From Phanerodontia chrysosporium (Eukaryota > Basidiomycota > Agaricomycetes > Polyporales > Phanerochaetaceae): DNA of 64,000 nt. Position numbers and translations under genes: made by a program. Every line of letters starts with the position of its first letter. Positions within the stretch are counted from its first letter, which is position 1. This document shows positions 11,850 through 23,900 of the stretch, piece after piece. The notes under the pieces are model-generated. The model did no database searches and was not told where the DNA came from. It was given only the letters and a program-made list of their open reading frames with translations. The stretch spans positions 2,046,001 to 2,110,000 of the forward strand of contig MJGA01000003.1 of assembly GCA_001910725.1 (NCBI GenBank), written 5' to 3'.

Positions 11850-13771
11850 TCACAAGAACTCGGCGGGACGAGTAGCAGGGTCGCCGCCAGTCTCATCGTA
11901 AACAAGGCCGGCAACACGATAAGCGAGCTCTGCGTAGGGTACCGAGTGAGTAGATAAGATCTATGAGCGGCTTTTGAACCTTACCATCGGCTTGGGCACG
12001 GACTCTGGCTTCCGCGTATACTCGGACGACGTCCTCAGTACCGCTCGGTCTAACGAAAGCCCTGCCAGCTTCATACTTGCGAACAAGTTCGTCTATGCGC
12101 GCCTGAAGACCAGGAGGGCTGACAAGACGACGTTCCGCGTCCTCGGTCTTGAAGATATTCCGATCAGCGACAACGACCTTGACGAGGCGATTCGGAAGAT
12201 CAACGTAGAGCGAGTCCCACTCGAACGCTCCGTACGAGCGATGCACGAGGACAACTTCGACGAGAAGCATGTCCGAAAGAGCATCACCCACGGTTTGATT
12301 GATGAGGTTGGTGAGGTTAATGAGGTGGTTGAGGGCTGTGGATTGCGCAGGAGTACTTGGCTGATGCTCTGCGAGCTTCGTCTGCGTTTCAGGGGAGAAT
12401 AGAACGGTACCATGACCGTTCGCTTCAAAGTAAACTCCGACGTCGTAGTGCTCCGCAGCGTGGTGGAGGTGCTTCACACCAGTGGGGACGCAGCGAACTG
12501 GGAGCCTCTATACATCACATTAGCTTGAGCTGGATGGTCAAGGTAGGATAGTCGCACCTCCGCCAGGTACTTGGTAGAACCACCATTAGCATAAGCTGTC
12601 TGAACGATGCCAACTCTGATTTCCTCCTCGAGGCCGGCGGCCTTGACGAGATCGACGATAAATGCCGCAACAAGCGCTGCGATCTTGTCACCATCGAGCA
12701 TGTGGAATTGTCCCCTCTCATCGAGGTAGAAATAGATGAGACGGTCCGCGTCTCCGTCGAGACTGCAAGCACGCTGGCCAGGCTTGAGATGCGCAGCAAG
12801 CGATGGAGGAAGCTTCTGCTGTGTTTTCACGAAGTCCGCACCGCATGCGTTGTTGAGGGCACCGGGCGTGGTTGTGGCAGTGTTGTGGAGAATCAGTGAC
12901 AGCGACTCGCCCAAATACCGTGACAGGGTAGCGGCCGCTTCAGCGCCCACGCCGTTCGCGCAGTCGACAATGAGAGGTGGGGAAGCTGGCTTTCCTGCCT
13001 ACAGAAACCTGCGTTAACGCGAGGCATATCATAGGAATAGTATATATACTCACGATCAGCTTTTTGAAAGCGGTGGACAACTTCTGCATGTAGCCCTCGA
13101 CAGAGTCATCGCCGTAGGCGTCCTTCGTGCCCTTGGTGTTGATGGCTCTAACAAGATAGTGCAAGATAGGCGTCGTTGTGACACCGGCATTCCGTGCCTC
13201 AACACCAAGCGCCTTGAGGCCGTCCTCCAGAGCCCCGACCAGGGCAGGCCCGGACGGACGGGTATCCCGCGCATAGACGACGCGCGCTGGCTTGGACAGA
13301 TCAATCTTGAGCTGCTTCACAAGTGTCTCCAAGGCTTCGATAAACGCGTCTGTGTCAGGTGCATTCGCGAGGACAGTGGCATGGGCTTCCCAAGAAGCTT
13401 CGAGCATCTCGCCGCGGGGATCGACCAGTTTCACGCCATTATCCTGCAATCGCGTTGAGAGATGACGTGCGGGACCCCTGAGCATACAGACGTACGGGCT
13501 CTGGGTTGTGCGACGCGGTCACCATGACGCCGATGGTGCGTCCGTCAAGCCTCTTGCTGCGCAACCCCGCGAGAATGCCGACTCTGAACATGACAGAGTC
13601 AAGGTTGGCCCCGCTATCGCGACAGAGGCATCAATATCGTGCGGCATGGGCTGTAATTGAGGCAGCTTACAGAGTCCTGAAGCCCGCGGTACCATACTGG
13701 AAAGTGAGGTTACTGGGCTTTGGGTGACGCTCCGAGAGCTCTCGAATGGCTTCGACAGGCAAGGCAGACAT
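11850..13771 (-). CDS. PCM1: Phosphoacetylglucosamine mutase
   Basis: Converts N-acetylglucosamine 6-phosphate to the 1-phosphate, the step before UDP-GlcNAc needed for chitin, N-glycans and GPI anchors. The start [17 protein letters not shown] leads to FQYGTAGFR, then VMVTASHNP with the phosphorylated serine. The metal loop reads [10 protein letters not shown], and the C-terminal phosphate-binding loop reads [16 protein letters not shown]. The last exon ends [12 protein letters not shown] at 11850. About five introns are required. The length of about 540 residues is right for the family. The start is 296 bp from the divergent alpha-SNAP start, so the two probably share a promoter region. Confidence 0.94.
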
Positions 13772-14067
13772 GGGTTGGGGTATACGATGGACGTGGATGT
13801 GTTGAGTGTGCAGCGGATGAAGACGAGTGTCGGATAGATTAGGGACGAAGGAACGTTCCAAGCGGTCGTCTAACAAAGTCCAAGTGACCTTCCGCTCAAG
13901 CCTGTGCCAGAACGACTCTCTCGGGCGCTTGACCGATCAGAGGCGCACCGCGTCGATACACGTGTGATAGGCGCCCGCTACCGTCATAGCCGCATGTCCG
14001 CAGGCCGACCTTGCACACCGACCTACACCTCCTCTCGTATCTGCCTCTGTGCTGACAATCCCTTCAT

Positions 14068-15098
14068 ATGCCGTCCAAGTCTCCAGCGCAGCTTGCTCTC
14101 GAGAAGGCGGACAAGAAGGCCAACTCGTCCTCAGGATGGTTCTCCTCGTCCTCTTCCAAGTATGAGGAGGCTGGCGATCTGTACCAGCAAGCCGCCAACC
14201 TCTTCAAGATGGAGAAGCTATTCAGGGAAGCGGGAGATGCCCACGCGCGTGAGGCAGAATGCCGTGAGAAGTGCCAGGAGTCCAACGAAGCCGCAAACGC
14301 ATGGTGGAATGCGGCAAAGGCATACAAGCGCGGACACCCAGATCGTGCGCATACTCAGCGTGATAACCTGGCTGACAGATGCCTGACAACGCTGTCTAGT
14401 GGCCATCCAGGCCCTCTCACAGACTATCACCCATCTTACAAAGGCTGGACGCTTCCGCCAAGCAGCCGACCGCGAGAAGGAGATCGGTCAGATTTACCTG
14501 CAGGAGCTCAATGACCTCCGCAAGGCTGTGAAAGCTACGAGCGAGCCGGTGAATGGTATGCTCAAGAGGATGCTCAGGCGTAAGCACGGTCATTCTATCT
14601 GCCTCTACGTCTCTTAATGCTTTTGCCTCACTAGGACCGCCAATGCTTGCTTCAAGGACGCGGCGGACCTGCATGCAGACCTCGAGGAGTACCCTCAGGC
14701 GATTGCCCGCTATGAACAAGTAGCGGATGGCTCGCTCAATTCTGCATTGACGAAGTACAGTGTCAAGGAATACTGGCTCAGAGCATGTCTTTGCGCGCTC
14801 GCCATGGGTGTCGGTCTCCTTTCATCACATGTGTGGCATACCTCTCATATCTGTCGCGCAGGACCCTATCACTGCCAAGCGCAACTTGAACAAGTACTCA
14901 TCCCTGGACACGACATTCGCCTCTACGCGGGAAGCCAAATTCATCAATATCATTACCGACGCTCTAGAGGCGGGAGATGTGGAGACTTTTACTGCCGCTG
15001 TTTACGAGTATGATCAAGTCATGAAACTCGACAACTGGAAGACGAATATCCTGCTGAAGATTAAGAAGGGTATTCAAGAGGAGCCCACCATTACATAG
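14068..15098 (+). CDS. SEC17: Alpha-SNAP (SNARE-disassembly adaptor)
   Basis: Binds SNARE complexes and recruits the NSF/Sec18 ATPase, which recycles SNAREs after membrane fusion. The start is MPSKSPAQLALEKADKKANS. The TPR-like helical repeats are visible: YEEAGDLYQQAANLFK, AGDAHAREAECREKC, ANACFKDAADLHADLEEY, ARYEQVADGSLNS. The C-terminus DQVMKLDNWKTNILLKIKKG is the conserved NSF-activating end. Three introns lie near 14344-14398, 14579-14635 and 14805-14860. The length of about 290 residues fits. Confidence 0.94.
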
Positions 15099-15351
15099 AG
15101 ACCCTTTCTCATGCTGTAGTAATTCGTATCATACCTAGCTGGACTTCGTTATATAGTACTGACACAGAAATACCATCGAGACTTATTTTGGAACGTATGT
15201 TGGTTGCGACATGCGTTGTGCCCCTGCGCAGCCGCGTCGGAAGGCTATCCACGTAGACGCGACGGACCAAGACGCCCGGGTTGGCTTTACTTAGCTTCAT
15301 CCCTCTACCACTTCCAGCACCGTCCAAGAAACACCTGCTCACCGCGTAGCG

Positions 15352-16504
15352 ATGTCCTGGCTGGCATCGCTCTTCCTCACTCTTTTCCACACCGTGTACT
15401 ATGTCATAAATGTCTTCTCGTCGCTCCGAGCCCGCTTCAGCCGGTCACCGAGGCCTCTCGACGCCAAGCGGAAGCAACTTCCCACCCATCTTGCGCTACT
15501 CTTTGCCACGGACCGTGATGGTGTAATGGAGAGATTTGAGGAGCAATTACTTGAGAATATACAGCAGGCAATATCCTGGTGCAGGGCTATAGGCGTACAG
15601 CGCCTGACGGTGTATGATCGTGACGGTGAGTTTCCGGACATGTCTTATCGGACTTGCTTCTCAGCTTGCTGCATCGCAAACAGGGTCTCTATATAGCTCT
15701 TCATTTGAGCTGCGAACGCGACTATACAATGACGATTCAGCCTATGAAGTGTGCGAAACCGAGACTGAGGTTCAATATCCTTTGACACCACCACCCTCCG
15801 ATTCCTCGGCTTCAAGCTCAAGGTCTCTGTCACCTGAACACGCTGCATTACCAAAGTTGTACGCTACGACTATCTCATTGTCGCCAAAGCCAAGTCTCAG
15901 ACACGCGTCGAGAAGGATGGCTTGAGACATCGTGCAAACGGTGAGCACGGCCGCGCTGTTATGTCGGCGTGTCTCACTCACGCCCGCTAGCCTCGAAAGT
16001 ACCTTCTGAGCCACCCTTTATACTACATGTCTTGTCACGAAGGTCCGGAAAGCCTGCAGTGGCAGAAGTTGCAGCGACATTCGCTTGCAATCCGGAATCT
16101 TTGGAGAAGAGCCCATCAGCGTCGGTTGCATGTCTCAACTCGATCCTAGAAGGTATTGCGATGTTTATTCTCCTCGTCTGTAGACTAATGGGATAATACT
16201 TGCAGGAGAGGGCGGTTTTGCCTCACCGGACTTGATGATTGTGCACCAAATCACCCCACAGTCGTATCCGAAGAACGTACTCGAGCTGCACGGCTTCCCA
16301 CCGTGGCAGATAAGCTTGACTGAGTTCTAGTGCGTGGGGTCACTGAGGACTCATACTTATGCTGACGTGAATCACAGCTACGCCGAGTACCCCATACGGC
16401 TGGGCTGGTCAAATCCTGCCAACACATACGTACCGCTCACGGAACGCGAATTTTGTAGAGCCCTCGACCAATACGACGCTGCAGAAATGCGGCGGGGCAG
16501 ATAA
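15352..16504 (+). CDS. NUS1: Nus1-type subunit of dehydrodolichyl diphosphate synthase
   Basis: Partner subunit of the cis-prenyltransferase that makes dolichol on the ER. The start MSWLASLFLTLFHTVYYV gives an N-terminal membrane anchor, followed by the region reaching VQRLTVYDRDG. The C-terminal half is conserved: SKVPSEPPFILHVLSRR, GGFASPDLMIVHQITP, and ELHGFPPWQISLTEF followed by YAEYPIRLGWSNP. It ends with an EMRRGR tail. An intron begins after DRDG near 15626. Between about 15680 and 15930 the translation is Ser/Pro-rich and its splicing is not settled: one frame reads a low-complexity insertion, the other a conserved VVRYDYLIVAKAKS stretch. Confidence 0.87.
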
Positions 16505-17354
16505 TCACATCGGACGCTCTCTCTCTCTGTAATGTCTGCCAGATGCAGCCTTGTCAATACCATTCTGTCTATAAGCAGGCGGGCAGAGGTGAGTCCGGAA
16601 TACACGCACAGAGTTGTGACCCTTACCTCTTCGTCTCGCGGGTTGACCGAATGATCAAAACGCGTGCATCCTTCCATCTCTTGACGTTGAACACCAACAG
16701 CGTGTGTAACATATTTGAAATGAGGCCTAGCATCTAATCACTTTCACGGCATAGAAGCTCGCCACGTCTTGTTCGTTGCCCAGCGCATCAACGCCCACCT
16801 AAAGAGATGCGCATGTTCCCCACAGTTGCTATATTGCTGGTCTCGCGCGGCCGCCTGGCCTACTTGTTCCGATACACGACGTAGCTGGCAAAGCTAGCTA
16901 CCATCTGTAGATGACCGGTCCCTTATTGACCTCACAGCTGCCTTGACGGCCACTGTACCAAGGTTCTGTCAGCTACTGGTCTTTCGGGCACTTATGGTTC
17001 AACTTCATTTCTGCCCACGTTGAGTACAAGGTATCGCGGCGTCTTGCACACGATGCACGGCCGAATTACTCCTCCGAGTCTCTGTGTGAGGTCTGCCACC
17101 GCCCGACACGGAGAGGGTACACAGCTCCCACCGCGCAGATACGATCTCCGCGATGGCAATCAAAGCATCGCAGGAAACGCCAGGCTATATATACCCCTCC
17201 CCACCTGCGATCCACCCAAATCTTTTCCATAACAGACGGCGACTCAACACTGCAGGGCAGTTCCTGGTGACCAGGAACAAGACGCTGCTCCGTGCCCTTG
17301 AACGCGACTTGCTGACGATCCGGACCGTGTAGAAGCGTTTACCCAAGTACGCTG
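16505..17354. other. Intergenic, 850 bp
   Basis: No gene is supported. It follows the 3' end of the Nus1 gene and precedes the DUF2235 gene on the same strand. The only clear element is a TATA-like run at 17187-17194. Small open frames here are not conserved-looking. Confidence 0.5.
17187..17194 (+). promoter_or_regulatory. TATA-like element of the DUF2235 gene
   Basis: The octamer TATATATA lies about 160 bp before the start codon. That leaves room for a 5' untranslated leader of over 100 bases. The position and sequence suggest a core promoter; nothing else supports it. Confidence 0.4.
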
Positions 17355-19312
17355 ATGTCATACCTCAATCCTCCAGAGGGCTTCGCCCCCCAGTCCAGCT
17401 ACGATGGACAGACGCAGCAACCGTCGCCTAGGGGCCCCAGCGTGACCAAGCGGGTCATTGTCTGCTGTGATGGGTGGGTTCTGCGCATAGTGACGCAGAC
17501 ACGGCTGCTGATGTTTGCGCGCACAGAACGTGGCAAGACGGCCTCGTCGTCCAACAGCGATGGAAGTACACGAACGTTCTTGTGCGTATGTCTCCCCTGT
17601 CAAGTGCGCCAGAGCTGACACGGATATGCTAGCGTCTTGCAAGGAGTCTGACCCACACGGATGAGCGCTGGTGCGTGTGGCGTCGCGTAACTACACCTAG
17701 ACTGACGCCGCCTGGTCCAGTACGCCACACGTCCCGCAAGTTGTGTTCTACCAGTCAGGGGTCGGCACCTTTGGCGACAAGGTCATTGAAGAACTCGATG
17801 GTAATGAGCTCACGCGTGCCGCTGATGAGGAGGTACTGAATAAATGCTCTATGAAGGCTTCGTCGGCGCGTCCTTGGGCGAGAAAGTCCAGGAGGCTTAC
17901 GCATTCATTGCACAGTAAGTCAGCGGATGTAGCATACCCTCGCAGTTGCTGACCACTTATTAGTAACTATCGGCCTGGAGACGAGATTTTCCTTTTTGGA
18001 TTCTCTAGGGTACGGTGCACTCTCCTGCGGCAATGCTTGGGGGAATACTCAAATCAATCGTGCAGGGCGCATACACAGCGCGCATGGTCGCACTCCTCAT
18101 CGGTGCGATCGGTGTACTGAACCGCACGGACATGGACCATTTCGCGGACATCTTCATGCTGTACATGAAGCGCGGCAAGGCGCAAGACGCGGCGGAGCGG
18201 GCTGCGCTCGACGCCGAGCTCGCGCCGTGGACGGCGCACACCGCGCCAGGCAAGCGGCGCGCAGACTCGGGCCCGCACAGCTTCTCGATCAAGTGCGTCG
18301 GCGTGTTCGACACCGTCGGTGCGCTCGGCCTGCCCGACGAGCTCACGCACTCTGCCGCGGTGCGCACGCTCTTCGGCTTCCCCGACCGCCACCTCGGGGA
18401 GCACGTCGAGCGGGCGTACCAGGCGCTTGCGTTGGACGAGCATCGCAAGGACTTTGTCAGTGGCCCCCGATGATTGCAGATGTTGGGAGTGTGTGGGCTG
18501 ACGCCATGATGACAGGAATGCGCGAAGTTCGAGCAGACGGAGGCTGGCAACGCAAAGGGCAGGTTCTGAAGCAGTGCTGGTTCGCCGGCTCGCACTCTGA
18601 TATTGGAGGCGGGTTCGAGGACCACGATCTGTCCGACATCACCTTGAACTGGATGGCGGTACGCATGCGTCAATGAAGACAACGAATGACGACTGACGGG
18701 AAGCGAATGCAGGCTAATATTTCTGACATGCTCGCCGTGGATTACACGTACCTACGGTCACTACCCGATCCCGTCGCCCCTTGGGGTGAACTGCCGCCTC
18801 ATAAGTGAGTCTAGCTGGCTTCTCTCTCCTTTTGCGCAGAAGTTGACCGTCCCGTCAGCTCAATGACCGGCATCTACGCCATCGCGGAGCGCATCCAGCG
18901 CACGGTGCCTACCACGATCAACGACGTGACGCACGAGACAATCCACCCGAGTGCGCTCTGCCAGAAGACGCCGCTGCCGGCGGTCGTGCAGGCCGTGCAG
19001 GCCACGCCCGCGCTGCTCTGGCGGCTGCTCCCGCTCGAGGAGGCCGTGCGCGCGAACTGGCGCGTCATGCGCGCGCCGACGGACTCTCGCGCCGAGAAGC
19101 CCGACAGCGGCGCGCTGAAGGACCTCAGCCACCTGCTGCACGCCGCGAAGGAGGCCGTGCACGATCCGCACAAGGCGCTCGTCGATGTGTTCGGGCATAA
19201 GGACAAGCCCGCGGCAGGCACGTCGGCGAGTGTGCATCCGCTGGCGCGGTTCGCGGAGGAGAGTAGCATGGGCAAGATCGTGAAGGAGATTTTGGGGGAG
19301 AAGAGCTCGTGA
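17355..19312 (+). CDS. DUF2235 alpha/beta hydrolase (Tle1-like phospholipase fold)
   Basis: Belongs to the DUF2235 family, whose bacterial relatives include type VI secretion phospholipase effectors; fungal copies are common and mostly uncharacterised. Features in order are KRVIVCCDGTWQD, VFYQSGVGT, EAYAFIAHNYRPGDEIFLFGFSRGAYTA with the GxSxG nucleophile elbow (completed across an intron near 18009-18065), VGVFDTVGALGLP with a candidate catalytic Asp, and QCWFAGSHSDIGGG with a candidate catalytic His. A further domain after 18860 is Ala-rich and less conserved. The exons from 18070 on are distinctly GC-rich. There is no signal peptide, so it is probably intracellular. The substrate cannot be told from the sequence. 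Confidence 0.87.
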
Positions 19313-19441
19313 TGATATACGTGTGTGATCATATGCATGCACTATAAACAATCCAAGCTACGACGTACTGTGGGGTATCAGTGCCTAGCGATGGAAATCC
19401 AAACTCTAGATGAACGGAGGTATACTGAAGCAAGTAGGGCG

Positions 19442-20626
19442 CTACCACAGGATGCCCTGTTCCTTGAGCTCAGGCAAGCCCTTCCAGGCCAACTGCTGCA
19501 CATTGGGCTTTAAAGCGCGGGACCGGAACGTGTCTCCTGTGCAAAGCGCGAAGCGTAGCTTCTTCAGCGAGCCAAAGCGCTTCAGCTCGCTTCGCATCTT
19601 GTCCCAGTTGACGGTCTTGAGGCAGCCTGCCTCCCGGACGACGAGGGTCACGTCTGTCACCGAGGAGGGAATGACGCGCAGAATCTCGAAGACCGTCTCC
19701 CAAGAGTAGAATGGCCCGGAATTGGCGTACAAAATGACTACGGAGCGTAGGTTCGGGCAGTTCTCCAGCCAAGTGCATTCCAATCTAGGGGTACCCAGGA
19801 ATTAACGACAGATCAGACGAGATAGCAAGGTAGACACACCTGTGCGGTCGTTGCACCAGAAGTTCCAGATGGACAATTGGAAGTGCTGTATGTTCTGCCC
19901 CATTTCACGCAGAAACGCGCCAATGTGTGTTGTATCCTCGGCGGTGGTGATAGGGAAACGAACCGTCTGCAGGTACTCTGGACATATGCTGCGCTGGAGT
20001 GTCCGGAGCAGAAGGGCAGAGACGTCGTGAAGCTGCAGAGCGTGCACTCGCACCAACTTGGATAGGCGCGTCTCTTCTGCAGCAAGCATCTCCTCGGTAT
20101 ACAGATGCTTGCGATGGATTACCTCGAGATCTAGGACGCGGATCGTGTGGAAGAGTGAGAGGAGGGATACCAGGGACGTGCTGGTGCCCGGGATGGATGG
20201 ATACATCCAGGACACTGACAGGGAGCAGAGTTTGTACGGATGGACCTCGGAGATGGAACCGACATAGCCCGTCTGCCTAAGCTTGAGGAAGCGCAGACGG
20301 GGGAGGGTTTCCATGATAGTGGTGATGGTGTCCTCTGTCAGCTCTGGCGAGAGGACAGGGATGGGACCAGCAGAGAGGGCGAGCTCTCGCATCTGGGAGC
20401 GCAAGGGCTCTTGGAAAGGCCTATAGAGCTGTTCGAGGTATCCACCCTGGTCATTGCGCGCTTCAATGCGGCGGGTGTGGAAGAGGTGGTACTGTGCCTC
20501 ACGCGTCCAGGCCGTGCATACGAGGGAGCAGGCCCTGAGCGAGTACTTGTCGTCGTGCAGAAAGTCGATGATCATGTCTGTAAGCTCTTGTGCGAGACAT
20601 TGACCAAAGGAGAGCTCTGAGGCCAT
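19442..20626 (-). CDS. F-box protein, substrate adaptor candidate
   Basis: Probably an SCF ubiquitin-ligase adaptor, one of the large F-box/LRR-like sets of Agaricomycetes. The F-box reads LAQELTDMIIDFLHDDKYSLRACSLV then CTAWTREAQYHLFH near the N-terminus. Leucine-rich stretches follow (LPRLRFLKLRQTG, LCSLSVSW, LFHTIRVLDLEV). The start is taken as MASELSFGQ at 20626. An upstream in-frame ATG at 20716 would add a hydrophobic leader, but a TATA-like element lies only 8 bp before it, too close for a leader. One intron of about 55-75 nt near 19760-19840 joins to the final exon (VVILYANSGPF); its exact acceptor is uncertain. Confidence 0.78.
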
Positions 20627-20723
20627 GGCTGGAAGCGCGTTAGTCGAGACGGAGGCGAGGAGGCAGAGACTCACTAGAAGATTTTGAAAAGATAGCAAGG
20701 AGAAACGGCGGTTCATGGCTAGG

Positions 20724-20732
20724 CTTTATATG
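20724..20732 (-). promoter_or_regulatory. TATA-like element of the F-box gene
   Basis: On the minus strand the sequence is CATATAAAG. It lies about 100 bp before the preferred start codon at 20626 and 8 bp before the alternative ATG at 20716, which argues for the downstream start. Confidence 0.4.
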
Positions 20733-20984
20733 CAGGAGCTGCGGGCGGCCAACAGGCAGTTCGGAATCGGATGTCGAGAAGATGATCACTGGAGATCCCA
20801 CGGCGGAGCGTCAAGTGACCGTGACCCATCACCACCGTCACATATCCCAGGGCTGTGACTGGGCGCGTCGGGCGTGACCCTGCCAGGGCTGTGACGGCAT
20901 TCGACTTCTGAGACCACGAGCATGCTGAGCTCCTTCCTCCGGCTCTAGCATCTCCCCCATCTCCATCTCCTTCTCCTTCTCCCC

Positions 20985-23900
20985 ATGCCCGTCAAGGACC
21001 TCGTCGGCCTCTACGAGTGCCGCGTGCCCTCCAACCCCTCCGGTGCACGCCGCGACTCCCACCATGTGGACGGCCTCCCACCACCAAGCATCTCCAGCAC
21101 AGCCTACTCTCCGCTTGACTACGCTCCTTCAGATCAGTCCTCCAACTTGGCAGCCTCTGACACCCTTAACGACGACTTTACGACCGATACCCACGATACC
21201 CATCACGAACTTACGAAAGATATTGCTGACGAATTTCACGACCTTTCAAAGAGCAGAGCCCGCAAGCTCCGCTCCACGACCAAGACGCGCGGGTCGGCCT
21301 TCCAGGACGATGCTATCGAGATGAAGCACCTGCTGTACCGCGCGGATACCCAAGATACTCTCGGTAAGAACACTCTGCAGAGCATGCCGGAAAGCAGTCG
21401 CACTCTGCACTTCGACTCCGAGCTCAGTCTACCTTCGCACAATCCTATACCTGCTACCACTGTCTTTGCTCGGAACGCCCCACCTCTCTCCTTCCCTCAA
21501 CTTGACGCCCATTTGGCTGCGATACCTCCACCCTCGTTTCATCATGGGGCTAGCAAGGACGGCAAGGTCGCCATGTTCCCACCTCTCCAGCTTCTCGCTG
21601 CCTCGAAGCGAACCCTCGAAGACCTGGAGAAGAACAACCAGATACCGTCCTGGTACGAGAACCGAAACAAGATTTTTGGCGTCCTCGCATCTCTTGCTCT
21701 ATCTATTACTGTAGGACTCCTCTCCGTGATCTGTATATACCTCGGTTTTGAACATAGATGTGCAGGGTGCCAGCGCCTTGGTCTCGTTCTACAGTCTGCG
21801 CGGTCTCATTGACACGCTGCAAATATTTGCCCTCATTCTAAACACCATAGGTATGTGACCCAGGTGACGTATATCGACGGAACCTTGACGCTTTCTAGCT
21901 CATGGCATCCAGACAGACGTGTGGCGTAAAGTAATCCTGGGTACAATGTCTGATCCCGTTTCCGCTGTTCTGGTCTTTTGCTGATGATTGTATGTAGACC
22001 TAATGTTCTCGCACTCAACTTCGCGACAAGCACGAAGTGGGCTATGGTCATTCTCATAGTGCTAATGACCATCGCCGGCATTCTACTATACTTCTTCTAC
22101 CGCGCCACATCGCTCTGCTGTCAGCTGGGCACCGTCGAGGGCCTTCAGTCCCCGAAGTTCTTTCCGCACACATGGCTGCTCGTCCTCATGAGCTTCGTGC
22201 TCACGGCGCTATACCTCCCGCTGAGCGCCATGGCGATGCACGTCGTCGTGTGGTCTGACGACCTCTGGGTAGTGCCGAACCCGTACACGAACGCCACAAC
22301 CTTCCCTCCGGAGCTGCCGCCCCTTGGTCCTGCAGCAGAATACCGCGACCCGCTAGACTTCTGCTGGACGACGACGATGAAGAAGAACGAGCTCAACTAT
22401 GCGCCGGTGCTCGTCATTCTCGCCTTGGTCTGCCTCGGTGGCGTAAGTCTACTTTGATCACTGTGTTCGTTAACGCTGACCAGCTTCAGTTCACTGTATG
22501 GTATCCTATCCATCTCTACCGCGTGATCAACCTCGTCTACCCCAAGGTTGACCCGTACACGGAACTAGGCACCAAGCGGAGCAACAGCGACATGGACCGC
22601 GAATACCAACGGCTCCTCGACCGTGACAAGAACCCACTGCAATTCCTCTACCGCGGTAAGAGTACTTCTTAAGCGATTGCTCATACGTCTGACCGCCTCC
22701 GGAGACTACCGGCGTGGGTGGGCGACATACGAGGCACTGTACCTTCTTGCAAAGCTCACGGCGCTACTCATCGTCGCTTTCATCGACCCGGACAACTGCC
22801 TCTTTCGCAGTCTCAACCGCAGCCACGTCGCCATTGCCCGCCAAAGCATCCTCCTGGTGGCCATGACGGGATTCTTCGTGCGCCAGTGTATACTCGTGCC
22901 GTTCCTCGACCCGGTCAGCAACGCGAGCGAGTGGATGTCACGCCTGAACTACGTCCTCACGGCTACAATTTCACTGTGCGTCGCGCTGAATGTGCCCGGG
23001 AAGAGTGTCCTGGACGGCCCGATCCTATACATGTGAGTGCTGTCACCCTTGCTTGTGTCACGGACTAACGGCCGGCAGTGTGTATGCCGTAACGTATGGC
23101 ATGGGTGTTTGTAGGTGTTCCTCGGCCGGAACTGTTGAGAAAGTGGCTCACGCACATCCGCAGACTTTACAGTCATCAACTGGAGCTTCATGCAGCGGTT
23201 TGTCAAGCGTGCGTGCTCCGGATGACTACAGATAAGACGGACCTGCTGACTCTTGCTCAGGCATCTCCGGACGCATTGACTTCAGTACGTCTCTTCTCGT
23301 CGTGATCCTTGCCCAAATAACCTTCCTGTTAGGCATCGATATCTTCTCACCTCGGTGAATTTTGACTCTTCGCGACTTCTGTTCCCACGCTGATTTTTTC
23401 GCCATCCATGCAGCATAGATCTCAGTGCATCGTCTCCGCACACCAAGCGCCGCATCTGGCAGGAAGCCATCTCGGTGCTGTTCCTCACGAGCCCAGAGTG
23501 CGGCATACCGAAGACACAGCCCATGGAGTTTGCGCAGGCGCGTGACTCGGAGTACCCGCCGTATCTCCTGAACTTTGCAGGCACGCCCGGGGAGCGGCAT
23601 GTCGAGAACCTCAAGGTATGCCCCCCTGGAAGCTCCACAGTTCGCGCGGTGCAGCAGCTCAATGCGTACACAGGTCCTGCGGGAGGTCGGCATGGCGTCA
23701 TACACGCAGGGCGTCGTGATGCTCGCGGGCGCACGCTCGGCAGAGTTCCGCGAGCTGCTCGAGACGATCCAGCGGCATTTCGTCGGGCCGGACTGCTACT
23801 GGAAGGATCCGCACGAGCACACGCTTCCGCCGCGCTGCAGGCGGCACTTTGGGAACGCGTGGTTCGTGCCGTTCCCGCCCACCGTCGTACGTGGCACCCG

